Source of the DNA: Trissonchulus latispiculum
Lineage: Eukaryota; Nematoda; Enoplea; Enoplida; Ironidae
Assembly (NCBI GenBank): GCA_030248195.1
Contig: JASAND010027795.1
Location: forward strand, 1-64,000
DNA length: 64,000 nucleotides
Direction: 5' to 3'
Below are positions 8,425 to 21,133 of this stretch, piece after piece. Position numbers and translations under genes: made by a program. The stretch's first letter is position 1, and each line of letters opens with the position of its first letter. The notes beneath the pieces were generated by a model, which had not been told where the DNA came from, made no database searches, and saw nothing but the letters and a program-made list of their open reading frames with translations.

Positions 8425-9186
8425 ACAGTTGCAGCCACATTTAGAGTCCAAACACAGTCTACATAGAAATCATTAAGCAGTTATTAATTAGCTAGCCATG
8501 CAGCGCTGGCTTTACGTGCGTAGTTATGCAGCGCTACCCTTACGTAAGAGCACAAATCCGACTCCATTTTTAGATTCTACGACCCCGAAAACTCCTAGAT
8601 AAAGTTTTCCGGACGAAAATGGACAACTTTGAAATTTGACCTTTGGTCGACCATGGTTCCGGTTATGTACAGCACGGAGCTTTGCTCCCAACAAAAATCT
8701 AAGCTCAGTTTTAGATTCTACAAGCGCGATAACCCCCTAGATAAAGTTTTCCGAACGAAAGTGGACACGGTTGAAATTTGATCTTGGGTCGACCGGACAT
8801 GTGCAGCACACAACACAGCACGGAGCTTTGATTCTAGCTCAAAACGAAGGTCATTTTTGAAATCCCCGACCCTGAAAACCCCCTAGATAAAGTTTTCCGA
8901 ACGAAATTGATCAACTTTGAAATTTGACCTTGGGTCGACCGTGGTTCCGGGCATGGGTCAACAGGGGTTCACAACCCCAAAGACCCCCTCCCAGAAAGGG
9001 GTCCACATACCCCTAAAAAGGGGGTTCACATACCCCCTCCCAAAAAGGGGTCCACAACCCAAATAGAAGGGGTCCACAACCCCAAAAACCCCCTCCCAAA
9101 AGGGGTCCACATACCACCTCAAAAAGGGGTCCACAACCACATAAACCTCCCCTAAAACTACACCATTTTACCTCCCTATACTACTT
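8425..9186 (-). repeat. Right inverted terminal repeat of the 7.6 kb element
   Basis: Reverse complement of 1551-2328 with the same three parts, ending in the CCCC-rich minisatellite (8955-9165) and CCTCCCTATACTACT. Divergence from the left repeat is visible in the tandem units (8560-8950), so the two ends are no longer identical. Confidence 0.8.
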
Positions 9187-9430
9187 TGTGGACGAAAAAA
9201 TAGTCTCTAACTATTTCCCCTCTATGTTCAACTCTGTTGCGAGCAATCCCTATTTCCTACTTTTTGCATTCAGTTCCTTTTGTAGGTCAGAATTAAGTGA
9301 CACGTCTCACAAGGTCAACCGGTCAACTGATAATAAAACCCAGCAGCTCTACAGCAGTTATATACATTTCTCAAACTTCTCGAGAGTATTGTATGTTTTA
9401 AGTTTTGAAAGAGATTTAGAATTGAATTAA
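9187..9430 (+). repeat. Older dispersed repeat, right part
   Basis: Continues the repeat broken at 1550. Bases 9187-9237 match 11541-11590 in reverse. Bases 9238-9390 instead resemble 1007-1190 in the same direction. Confidence 0.65.
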
Positions 9431-11317
9431 AGATCAATGCCACAGTATACAAATTAATAATTGAGTGAACTAACTACAGCCGGCGATTGCATCTAACGCT
9501 TGAAGGGGATAGCTGCAAGGTTTTGTAGTCTTCCTGAAAATTTCTAATCATTTCGAACCATCTTGGCAGCCATCCCCTTCAAGCAACCCCACTGCCCTCG
9601 CCTTGGAACAACAGCCATGAAAACAACAATAACAACAGCAACAGCTACAACATTGGCAACAACAGCAGCAACAGCATCAAGAACAGCGACAACTGCAACT
9701 GCAACAACACTAACAACAGCTATCTAGGAGCCCCCCTTGCTCGCCAGGGGTTGTCAGGCGAGCGGTAAGCACTAATCCAAAGTATGTTCATTTTATTTAT
9801 TTCTATTCAATAATAACATAGTATGCGGTTTAGGTGCTTCGTATAAACTTACTAGCGGCTTACAAACCGGTTTTGTCTGTAAAACATTTTATCCAATCCT
9901 TTTGCCATAGGAACCCTAGTATATTCCAACATTATTGTGGAACGGGCTTAAGGTGAGGAACATACAGTGTGCATCTAAGCCAAATTTCCTTTTTTGCACG
10001 AAGCTCCTAGAACTGCACTTTTTTGACATAAGGCTTGGGGGGTGAAAAAGGTCCCCCGGGTCTTTGTCTTATAAAAATCTGTTTAATTTATTTCCACATT
10101 ACTGCTGAAATGCGCTACGCAACATATTAGGCTGATCAGATTGGGAGAATGTACCATCTGCATCAATCGGCCGCAAACATGGAACTTTGGATCCTAAGGA
10201 TCCCTCAGCCAATATTACCAACGTTTTGCAATTCAAACGGGCCAGCTGGCACCGGACTTTAGCAATCCCCCTTCCCACCTGTGTCAATTAATTGTCCGAG
10301 AGTCAAGGGGCGGCCGCCTTCGGATGGAGCTGCCGAGGTGCGTCCATCACATAGACAGTGATCGACAAATCTCCAGCCTTGGTACTCGCCTCGGGTAATT
10401 GTGAAGACAATTCGGTATCAGCCAATCACCCTTCCCCACTAGTCAAAATTTAAAATTATCGTGGCGGACACTACTCCTAACCGGGGCACATCCAACTGGA
10501 GTGGGGCGTACGGAAAAAATTAATAATTGGAAATATAAGTTATTATTTGTATTTGATATAATAATATAATATTTATACCTTCACAATTTTTCAAAAGTTC
10601 TAATTTCTAAAAAAAATTTTTTTCTAGTTCTAAAAATTTTTCTACAAAATTTTCCTCCAGCTCGTCACATTTTAGACAAAAATGTTACATACTGCTTTAA
10701 GGAGATGTATTGGTATGCAAAATGTTGTAACTGTAAACATTCATAAAGAACATTGCCGTCAAGCAACTTGGAAATACCGTAGTTCACGACATTTGGGAAA
10801 GCGATTAAGCGTAGTAACACAAATTAAACTTGATTATAATTAAAAGAAAGGCAAACCTAACTAATTAAGGGGTTCCATATTTTGGTCATTTTGCTGATTT
10901 TTCTGATTTGATTTCTGATTTCAGGTTTTTTCTGACTATCCAGACACTTAACAGCACGTTTTAACGAGTTTTGTAATTAAAGTCGTAAGGGTGACGGTTG
11001 TCGATTAACTTAACCTCAAAGTTGTGGAGAATTTTAAGATTAGGAAAATTAAACAATTTAAAAATGATGAAATAACTTTTAATCTGACGGTTGGTATGAT
11101 AACGTGTTAATTCCTATAGGACCACAGAATATACATAGTTGGTTATATAACAAAAGTCATAGGCAGTAATAAAAGTTGCCATTTTTCGCGTCTCCCAACA
11201 AATGTATTGATATTGACAATTTTAATATTCAACAAAATGTTAAACCGGCTTAAACTACTTAATAATTACTTTGACTCCACTGAAGCTTGGCTTTCTTTTT
11301 TGATCATAGTTAAGTGG
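9431..11317. other. Non-coding stretch with a CAA/CAG-rich microsatellite
   Basis: No gene is recognised. Bases 9605-9722 are an imperfect AAC/CAG/CAA triplet repeat. A short inverted pair built on CTTGAAGGGGAT lies at 9498-9580. The rest is AT-rich and frame-poor. Confidence 0.5.
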
Positions 11318-11435
11318 GGAGGGCTACGAGACATTCACGGGCCGAAATTTTCAAGCCCGACCCAGCATGTAAGCATTTTTGATCGGCCCGGCCCGTTCCA
11401 AACATTTTCGACCTCGGCCCGGCCCGGACTTTAAT
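11318..11435. repeat. GGCCCGG-rich cluster
   Basis: Repeated CGGCCCGGCCCG words separated by AAATTTTC-type spacers. Similar clusters lie at 21190-21235 and 23858-23965. Such subterminal repeats are common in hAT-type short elements, but the ends are not resolved here. Confidence 0.45.
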
Positions 11436-11539
11436 TTGTCTGTCAGATAGACAAAACTAGTTCAAAACTGGACATTTTATGTATTTGGAATAATAGAGCA
11501 TTTGTGTGCACTTGCTGTAAATAAAATTCAGGCGTAACA

Positions 11540-12255
11540 GAGTTGAACATAGAGGGGAAATAGTTAGAGACTATTTTTTCGTCTACCATTAGCCAAAATA
11601 TCAAGTGTAAAACAAAAACCAAATTTATGAAATTTTCTACCTAAACAACATGAATCAGAACTTTTGAATTCTTTGAAGAACCTAGCAGTAGAAATTAAAA
11701 TTAAAATTAAAATTTGGGTGATAATTTAATATATACAGCATGCACACCTCTGTCTAAAGTTCGCAAAGTTTTACCAGTTAAGTTCAATTTTTGCCTGGGT
11801 GTAACACATTTCTGATCGATCTGGACTAAAAAATTTAATTTTTATGTTTTGTAAGGGGGACCAAAAACTTTGTATCGGTGTATTTACGCACTCTTGCTCT
11901 TATTCGCCTGCATTACTTTAAAATATTTTAAAACAGTACACTAAATATATGAATGAAACTAAACACTGAAGTCACTCTAGAAAATTTTGGGAAATATATA
12001 AAACTACTGTAGAGCTACAATATTAATTGACTGGTTTTATTGCGCCTTGTGAGACGTGAAACTTCATTCTGACCTACAACAGGAACTGAATGTAAAAAGT
12101 AGGAAATTGGAAATAGGCATTGCTCGCATGCGCACTGTGAGTTATGCATGTCTAGTTCTATAAATGCACGAAACTAGGCACGAAATTACCAAATTTTCAG
12201 TTTTATTGCTTATTTTGAAGCCGACGCTAGAATGGCACGATCGCTCCCGGACAAT
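11540..12255 (-). repeat. Uninterrupted copy of the older dispersed repeat
   Basis: Reverse complement of 882-1550 joined to 9187-9237. It provides the empty target site used to define the insertion of the 7.6 kb element. Confidence 0.8.
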
Positions 12256-12969
12256 TTTAGCAGAAACTCTTTTTAACTGAAACTCAGTAAGGGGTTCAGC
12301 GTAGTCTGGTACTTTGCGCTTATATTTTCTTAGTGCCAGCACATAGCATAGAAACACAGCATAGCATAGCACTACATAGCAAAATAAATTTGTATTAAGC
12401 CGTTCGCCTGGACTCAGTGTTTTCTTCAGTCTACTGATGTTTTGTTCGCAGTTTTAGCGCTTAATAACAGTAACAATAAACTTAAATTTACTTCAATTAA
12501 CTTCAAACTGTTGTGATTAATTTGTTTCACGTTTCTGTAGACTTTTACGTCTGGTAAGGTACGGCATTATCTTTCGATATAATCAGTCATTTTCGGCTTT
12601 CTCCAACAACTCCAACAGATACGCGTAGTATCTAAAACACAAATCTTTGCTAATACAGAAACCTATGTAAAAGCAGCGACATGAACAGGTAAAATCCCGA
12701 ACATAAAAACTGTTTATAGCACAACAATGGAAATAGTTAATTACTCCTCTTTACATTATGGTAAGCAAAAGTACAGCCATGAAATGTCATTGAGATTCCA
12801 TGATTAAATTGAAATTAAATTGCCTGTTTGCTGGAATATTGTAGTAAGCAGTGATAAACTGGAAGCACAGGCTTAGTACTACAAAGCTTCTTTGTTATTT
12901 TCAACAGATACCTTCATTTGGGTCTAGCAGTTTGATGCTGGTGAATGAAATTGAGCTTGGATTTTTTAG

Positions 12970-13133
12970 TACGTAGATTTATTGCGTAAATTTGTGCCTG
13001 AGCAGACTACGACTAGTTTCGATTCTGAAAATAATTGCTTACTCGTCGGCATGTTTTGGGCAGTTGTATCTATCGGTTCTCTTGTTATAAGTATTTTTAT
13101 GGCGCAATTTCTTGCACTTTCCACTCCTCACAG
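12970..13133 (+). CDS. Possible isolated exon with a membrane segment
   Basis: A TTTTTTAG acceptor ends at 12969, an open frame follows, and a CAG|GTCGTA donor lies at 13133/13134. The frame encodes a hydrophobic span around FWAVVSIGSLVISIFMAQFL, as in a transporter helix. No partner exons were found on either side, so this is a weak candidate that could be chance or a gene fragment. Confidence 0.22.
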
Positions 13134-15124
13134 GTCGTATAATCCACACAAGGAATTGGGTGTTCAGTGGCATCACCGCAGCAGAATCCTTAGGAGAGCT
13201 GAAAAACATAGATGTAGTTACATAATTTGCAATGAAGTTTGGTCCTGTTCTTGTTCTGAAGGCAAATCTGGGAATTCATGAATGTCGAACTGATAACCCA
13301 AATAATCCTTTCTTTTTATTGTGCGGTCAAAGGTTTGAGGTTGTGATTTCTCTTTGTAATAGCCAAGTCTCAGTAGGTCGTATCAAACTTCACAAGTTTA
13401 TTCACAAGTGGTGTTTATTAATAATACGTCAAGACTTTATTCCCTCAAGGTGGAGGGTAACAGAAACAGAGCAATAAGGTACATCAAATTATATCAGACT
13501 TCAAACTGTGGGAGAAACAGAACAATAGTATAACAGGTATTTTTCAGGGTGCAAAAACAGACAACTAACTTTCACGGAAAATAATACACTTTTATAATGT
13601 GTTGGTGAAAACAAAGATAAGGTGAATGAACGACGTTTAAAGACGTAAAAACAATATACAAACCCCAGGTTTGAATAATAGATGTGCCGTGAAATGGACT
13701 TGAAAAATAAGAAAACTATATCAAAAGAGTATCAATTAAATAGCATTACACCCAGTTTTCGGGGTAAGAGAATGTTATTAATCAGTTTAACAGATTATAT
13801 GGGGCAATCACGGGGTGATAAATTGTCGAAAAAGAAACACATTCTTACATGTTACTGCTCGGCTTGAATTAACGTTACTATAAATGAAAGTGCTCTGGCA
13901 GCATGGCAAACTACTTCATCATATTTATCAGACAGCTGAAAATTGTGAAATGCTCTGTTTTGCCTCTAGTACGTAAGATCACGTTTTGCCTCTAGGCTTT
14001 GTTACACCTAGAAAACACAACTACTCACAGAATTGGTAGATTACGCGGAGTAATACATCGCGATGACTCGAAGAATCCAGATAACGTGCTGATTTGCAGA
14101 TATACATCGGGACGTGAAATTGGGTCGTGCCGATTTCAACGTCCTTGTTATAACGATTTTCCAGTTTTCGGAGGTTTTGGCAGTTGGTGAGGTCTACCAC
14201 GCCCACACATAAGAGACCACCTCGTAGGAGACCTGATTAATCAGTTATGATAGAAGGGTAGCCGCGGTTCCGGGAATACGTGGTAGAGAGATAGAGAAAT
14301 CAAATAGAGAAATCACTCTACTTTAGCAATTAGTGGAGTTACTGATATTCGCAGTAAATAAAAGTCAGCTCACAAAGAGATCAATATCATAGAAACGCAA
14401 AGGAAGGACAAGGCTCTCAATGGTTCGACATTTTAACGGAACGATAATATAAGTTACATGAGCTGAAACACAGAGATGTAAGGTATGGAAACTTTTCATC
14501 TAGTTGAGACTTTTTGTCTCAATTTTATATTATTAAATTTTATATTATTAATCTAATCTATTTGGAAATTACTTACTTAGCATAGTGTGTACTTAGCGTC
14601 TATCCAACGAAACTTAGGAGATTGGCATTGCATGCTTGCACGGAGCCGTCTGCTGTAAACGAAGCATTTCTAACAACATGGAAGGGGTCATTTCCAAAAA
14701 GCGAAACTGGGAGACAGTCAGGAGAATCGCAGAGCCGCTGGTTCAGAAGCTAGCAAGAAAACATTAACACGTGGTCAAATTCTCGGAAGGTCAACCCGGA
14801 GCTCCAGCAAAGTGTTTACTCTTAAAAAATTTATTTTAAGGGAGTCAACCCCAAAGTTTGGAAAATTGTTAACGTTTTACATTATTGACCAAAATGGTAA
14901 AATCAACATTTTAGCGATTTTGAAAGATATTTGCACACAGTTCCGTTATTTGAAATATAAGCTACTATTAAATTGCAGCTGGGAACTAAGTGAAGCACAA
15001 TTGCTCACATTTGCTCGGCGTTAAAAGTTGAGCTAAAGCGTTCCTTGACAAAATAAGAGTAAAAGGGGACAAAAATATATTGACTTAATATAACTTTACT
15101 ATATGTATATATAAATTAGATATA
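13134..15124. other. No gene recognised
   Basis: AT-rich sequence with only short frames and no convincing motif or repeat structure. Confidence 0.4.
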
Positions 15125-15912
15125 TATATGTCGTAGTAATTTCTGTATTCAGTAAATACGGTATTTACTAGTAAGAATGGTATTTTCTTTAAACTTCCTA
15201 TCTTTACACGTAAATACCATTTTTACTGAAACTCGTCCAGTAAATACTGTATTTTCTAATAAATTCTGTATTTTGTCTTAAACGCCTTTGTCTTTGTGTG
15301 TGGCTAGAGGTTCAAAGAGCATGCCGACGTCATATTTAAAGCCAAAAGATAGGTCATACATTATTACAATATGTGCAAAGAGGGTGCATGAAGATAAACT
15401 CTAGATGTTAAAAATATTAGTTTACAAAATTAAGAATTTGTTTTAATTTTAACACAGTTTTTAAAATCAAAACTGATACATGTATTTTTATATTACGAAA
15501 ACTATATAAGATTAAAACCATTAAGCAACGTATTAATTTTTAATTAATCGTAATCTACTATGATTATATAATACATACATATCTGTTTATCTTTCTTAGT
15601 TTTGTAAATGAATATTTTTAACTTCTGGAGTTTATCTTCATGCACCCCCTTTGCACATATTAATGTATGATCTATCTTTGGGCTTTAAATATGACGTCGG
15701 CATGCCCTTTGAACCCCTAGCCACACACAAAGACAAAGGCGTTTAAGACAAAATACAGTATTTACTGGAAGAGTTTCAGTAAAAATGGTATTTACGTGTA
15801 AAGATAGGAAGTCTAAAGAAAATACCATTCCTACTAGTAAATACCGTATTTACTGAAATTAGCTAGTAAATACAGTATTTACTGAATACAGAAATTACTA
15901 CGACATATATAT
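15125..15912. repeat. Foldback element with nested GTATTTACT repeats
   Basis: Bases about 15125-15410 and 15630-15912 are reverse complements. Each arm carries several copies of AGTAAATAC/GTATTTACT, which themselves form small inverted pairs, then a GTTTAAGACAAA..GGCTAGAGGTTC block. The loop is AT-rich. Flanks are (AT)n, so the target duplication cannot be read. Confidence 0.8.
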
Positions 15913-17350
15913 ATATATATAATATACTTATATGTATATTAGTGATGTGGATCGGATCGGCGGATCGAATCGGATCGACAAATTTTCGGATCGGATCGGC
16001 CGGCTCGGATCGGCTTGATTTTTCCGGATCGCCGATCCGGCAAATGAGGAAAATTTTAAAAATTTTTAGCAATTTTTTACAAAATTGCAAAACTTTTTCG
16101 AAGAACTTTTCAAAATCTTTCCTGAATTTTGTTCAAATGTTGAATTTTCTGTTGTTTATGTTTTTGTTTTATGTTCTCCCTTTGGATAAATAAATTTCTT
16201 AAATGTATATATAAAAAAGACTCAAATGGTATTGCTCTCTAATATTTCCTGCTTATTAATTTTTGGACAGTCTGTTCCTCTTTTTAAATTCAGGACCGCT
16301 GACTACTGACAGTGACTTATTCTGATTTGATTGAGAACTTGTGTCTCTTGTGAGTGACAAAAGTTCTCGACTAATAGGAACGTTGTTTGAAATTAGAAGG
16401 AAATTTATTGCCCAAGTGCGTTTGCTCAGAAGAGGAAAGTTTGCAACATCCACCGGACGCACTTTTCTATATGCTACTGTAGGACTAAAATTGTGTGTGC
16501 AAACTTCGGTGTAATTTATGGCGAAATATGCCATCAGAGCTAACCCCGACAATATACATTTTTGAGAATCGTCCGGAACTGGAGATTTAGAACAACCTAA
16601 ATATCGGGATTAAACCATGGAAAATATTTAATATTTAACATTAATTATTTAATTTATTAAAAATTTAAATTTTTCCAAAATTTTACCACATTCAAAATTT
16701 TGTATCTATGTTCGAATAGAGCTGTTCCAGGTGCATATTTTTACACTTGCATTTGAATGATAGGGTATTATTTAAAAGCTGATTATGAGCTGGAACCAAT
16801 ACCTAAAAATGTATCAATTTCTCGAGTTCACTATTCATAAATGGAAGTTTTTGTAAATTCCGGGAACAGGGCGCATTTCTCGGATGTAGTTGTATTATAA
16901 AGGTTGTTCAGCTCGTCAAGACCTTTCCAGCCAAGACCCATAGACCCATAACTGTTGGTGAGGGTGAGGGCAATCATTTAAATCCGGAAAAAACTTGTTT
17001 TCGTGAATTTTGGAATCGAGTGCACTTTGGGAAATGATTGTATTATTAAACGTGTTCAGATTGTGAAGAGCTTTAAATAATAACCATATCGTGAGCACTA
17101 TTTAAAATCCGGAAATTTTGAAAAACCGAAAATTGGGTGCACTTTGGTTGAAAAGGTTGTAAGTGCAAAAATATGCCACAGAACCAGATCTATTTGATCA
17201 CGAAAACTAAATCTTCAATGTACATAAATATTAGCAAACCTTTGAATATTTCAGATTTTCCGTAAATAAAACATGGGATTCCGGATTTTCCCGAATTTCC
17301 CTGTCTCCAATTCCGTATGATATTAAAACAGATACATGTAAGAAAGGAAA

Positions 17351-17856
17351 TTGCCACTTCAGCACCTGAGACCCGAAAAATTCGGGCCTCGGGTGGGATT
17401 CGAACCCACGACTTTCGGATGAACGCTCCGACGCTCTGCCAACTGAGCTAGGAACCGTGTCAAAAATAAAATCGTGTACACGTTGAAATTTATACTAATT
17501 TGAAACGTTTTCTTTTGAGTTTACACGAAATTTACACGTTTGTTTTTGGAGCAGTTTTTGTTCCCATTTTTTTTGCATTCCGGTAGTAACAGCTTTATCA
17601 AGCCCGTATGAACGCCTAAAAAGTTAAGTTAAATGTTTTTCTTCATTTTTGTTCTAACACTAGCTTACTTTGATACTAGAATTGAGTTCAAAACTGATCA
17701 TTTCAAAACAGACCGCTTACCTGATTTCTACACGAGTTAAATCGTGTAAATAGATCGTGTACACGACAAATTTTAGCCATATTTTTGACACGGTTCCCTA
17801 CCGAGGCTACAGTCGCACCAAGCTAGAAGGAGTTCGTATCCAAACTGAAGTGACAA
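17351..17856 (-). repeat. tRNA cassette, copy 1, split by an insertion
   Basis: Same cassette as 17970-18120 but broken after base 17450 by the element 17451-17797. The tRNA-like part is 17386-17450 plus 17801-17807. It and its flanks (17336-17889) are a direct duplicate of 17954-18152. Confidence 0.85.
17451..17797 (+). mobile_element. 347-bp element with 3-bp target duplication CTA
   Basis: Ends are GGAACCGTGTCAAAAAT and its reverse complement. CTA lies on both sides (17448-17450, 17798-17800), while the intact cassette has a single CTA at 18062-18064. CGTGTACACG palindromes lie near both ends (about 17473 and 17757). A 3-bp duplication is compatible with Harbinger or CACTA types; the family is not settled. 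There is no coding capacity. Confidence 0.85.
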
Positions 17857-17969
17857 TGAATTAATAATGCGTTATACAACGCGGACAAACACATGATCCA
17901 GAGCGAGGTACACTCTGGTGTCCTCAAGCTTCCTGGGTGTGAAAGTCAGATGTAATGTAAGAAAGGAAA

Positions 17970-18120
17970 TTGCCACTTCAGCACCTGAGAAAAATTCGGG
18001 CCTCGGGTGGGATTCGAACCCACGACTTTCGGATGAACGCTCCGACGCTCTGCCAACTGAGCTACCGAGGCTACAGTCGCACCAAGCTAGAAGGAGTTCG
18101 TATCCAAACTGAAGTGACAA
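17970..18120 (-). repeat. tRNA cassette, copy 2, intact
   Basis: A 151-bp unit holding a tRNA-like body, bounded by inverted ends TTGCCACTTCAG and CTGAAGTGACAA. Between body and ends are a CGAATTTTTC tail and an AGCTTGGTGCGACTGTA leader. A related unit with another tRNA is at 40190-40346. It may be a tRNA-derived SINE or a short element that captured a tRNA. Confidence 0.75.
18000..18071 (-). tRNA. tRNA-like gene (anticodon position GTT), cassette head
   Basis: Folds as a cloverleaf: perfect 7-bp acceptor stem GCCTCGG/CCGAGGC, D arm GCTC..GAGC with AGTTGGCA, 5-bp anticodon stem TCGGA/TCCGA, and T arm GTGGG TTCGAAT CCCAC. The loop is GCGTTCA, so the anticodon position reads GTT (Asn) but base 33 is C rather than the universal U. 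That, and the repeated cassette, argue for a tRNA-derived element more than a working tRNA. A and B box sequences are intact. Confidence 0.5.
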
Positions 18121-19584
18121 TGAATTAATAATGCGTTATACAACGCGGACAAACTTGCTTGCTAATAAATACGACCAAAGTTTGTGCACACAATTTTTGT
18201 GTTCTTACACCCTAGCTTCTTCAATTTCATCTTATCCTTGACCTTATATAGTTAACACTTCTCATTGTCTTTTGTGTAGTTCCCACTAGATCTTAACCTC
18301 CCAAAACAAGCAAAATCGTTATTTTTCAAAGGTGACTACACATCATTCTGCAGCTGTAGTTTCTGATACGGACTTAGACTTATTCAATAAGATTCAGATG
18401 CGAAGTTTGATGAAGACTTTTGTAAAATAATGGACAATGGGAAAATATAGCAATTTAAGGTGCTAGTATCGCTTTTGTGAATTTGACCCTATAGGCTTTA
18501 ATTCTTTATGAAAGTGGATGAAACTTTCCAAATATACTATTTCGGTGCTCTTTAACATTCTGGGACCAGTCCCGCATTTTTACGTGCAAAGATAAGAAAT
18601 TTTTGGTTTTTGCCATTATTCTCTCAGCACATAGTCGAGACACCAGATTGGTTGGTATGGCTGGAAAGAGGGCACCAAAATGAACATTTTTGCTTTGACA
18701 ACTTTTGAGCTATCTCTAGTGGTTAAGTCAGTATAAGCAAAAAACGATTTTTGGGGTCCAAAAATGGCCGTTTTCGAGAAAATCAGTTTTTTCAAAATTA
18801 CTGCCAAATCATACGGACAATTTTGGTTTATTTATTCTCGATCGATACACAGTCTCATTGCAAATTTTATCAATGCCTATTAGCCGGAGTTTGTTGCTCT
18901 AAGCTAGAGATTTGGCCGAAAAACCATTTTGGCAAAACTGCGATTATTTTGTTTTGAACATCGATTTCTCAAAAACTACTCAATGGATTCGCGTGATTTT
19001 TGGCAGAATGAGAATTCGCACTACTGCGGAGGGACATTTTTCTTGGTTTGAGCTAAAACATCTCCAATTGCGAGAAAACTCAATGCAAAGTTGCGAAATT
19101 TTGTGTCACCGCACATTTAATGGATTTTCTTGACCGTTAAAACCTGCTGAGCCAAATCCCAAAAAATGTCCCTCGGCCCACATGTCCTTTATAGGTCGGC
19201 GCAAGAAAAAATTTTGGCCGATTCCACAGTTTTGAGAAATCTATGTTCAAAAATTTTTGGTCTATATTCAACCTGTCAGATGTCAGTATGTCAGAAAATT
19301 TTCGCTATTTTTTGCGGATTTTTACTAGTTTCGTTCTGTCATGAGCATCTACAGATTATAAGCTTTAAAAATGATGTATAAAGCTCTTTCCAACTCACAA
19401 AATTGCGAAAGTTAGGGCGTTTCAAAAACTACCCACAAAAGCACTGCACAAAACGATACCAGCACCTTAAGTGTCTACAATTGCAAATTAGAATTATGAT
19501 CGGATCGGATCGGATCGCCGGCCATTTGCCGGATCGGATCGGTAGGTGATTTTGGCTGCCGATCCGATCCGATCCACATCACTA

Positions 19585-20385
<801 letters not shown>

Positions 20386-21133
20386 TGTAACGGATCAAGG
20401 TGACACACGGTCAACCTTTACGTTGCTGGCGGTTGTAGCTAGCATAGCTACCCGCTTGGCTTATCATAACGTCATCACCTTGGGCTGGGACACGTTTGCA
20501 AGTCACGTAGCTCCCCCAACGTGTACGTGTCGGATTGGGTGGGTTCCCCCCTCGTGACTTGGGAGCTACGTGATTGGGTGAAGTTTCCACTAGGGGGCGC
20601 TCGTGGGAGGGTCCAACCCAACACTCGCTTCTTCCCTTCACTTGTATTATTTCTGTCATTGTGAGCGCTTGCTCTTGTCACGTTATTTCTCCCCTATTTA
20701 CTGTGTAAATATCCTGTGTCTCCCTCAGCTCTCCCCAGAGCTTGGTACGTTGGTTGGTCCGTCCGTCCAACCCTTGCTGTAACTGTAAGTTATTGTGTTT
20801 GTCTGTTGTTTGTGTGTGAGGGTCATCCCAGTATTTTATATTATTGTTATAATTATATTAACTTGTTGTTTCGTTCCTATTAAAGTGTATTTAGTTAGGC
20901 TTTGTATTTCTACTGAGCTCCTGCTAGGTAGGTAGATTTATCTTGAGTGAGTGAGAGTGCGAGTCAGCTCGCCCTTAGGATCGGATTTACCCCTGCGTAT
21001 ATTATCTGGCGAGGCTGTCCCGACCGTCTCCTGTAGGCGGTCAGTTATCCGTCTGTGCCACGGTCTCCGCGTCCGCTACGTCAGGGCGTGGTAACGGTGT
21101 TAGTAAGTAGGAAAACCTACTAGCCCCGCTACA
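20386..21133 (+). mobile_element. Possible solo LTR
   Basis: The 748-bp block is GC-richer than its surroundings, starts TGTAACGG and ends CCGCTACA, the end pattern common to Gypsy-type LTRs. It has a CTATTAAAG-type polyadenylation region near 20877. The flanks AGCCC and GCTCC match only in part, no second LTR, primer site or coding region was found, and the ends may be coincidental. Confidence 0.3.

Larger units (their letters stand above)
1551..9186 (+). mobile_element. Polinton-like, probably non-autonomous 7.6 kb element
   Basis: The element starts AGTAGTATAGGGAGG and ends with its reverse complement. The inverted terminal repeats are about 770 bp. In the intact copy of the target repeat (11540-12255, read in reverse) exactly six bases (GGTAGA) lie between GCTAAT and CGAAAA. 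The flanks here read GATGGA on the left and TGTGGA on the right, as expected for an aged 6-bp target duplication. AG ends, long inverted repeats and 6-bp duplications are known features of Polintons and adintoviruses. Autonomous members are 15-20 kb and encode protein-primed DNA polymerase B, a retroviral-type integrase, a packaging ATPase, a protease and capsid proteins. None of these is visible here, so the element probably moves with help from a relative. Its cargo is a C2H2 protein, a partner sharing its C-terminus, a spliced gene, a CARD protein and small frames. The family assignment is inference. Confidence 0.6.
15940..19584 (+). mobile_element. hAT-like element, 3.6 kb, exact 8-bp target duplication
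   Basis: Begins TAGTGATGTGGATCGGATCG and ends with the reverse complement CGATCCGATCCACATCACTA. The flanks at 15932-15939 and 19585-19592 are both ATGTATAT. A TAGTGATG-type end with an 8-bp duplication is typical of the hAT superfamily. Subterminal GATCGG repeats fill both ends. No transposase frame is visible, so it is non-autonomous or a carrier of nested insertions: two tRNA cassettes and a 347-bp element lie inside. Confidence 0.75.

Noticed and set aside
17918..18112. Frames with SSVGRASERSSESRGFESHPRPEFF-type sequence
   Set aside because: This is a tRNA gene read as protein, a common annotation artefact; the cassette explains it.
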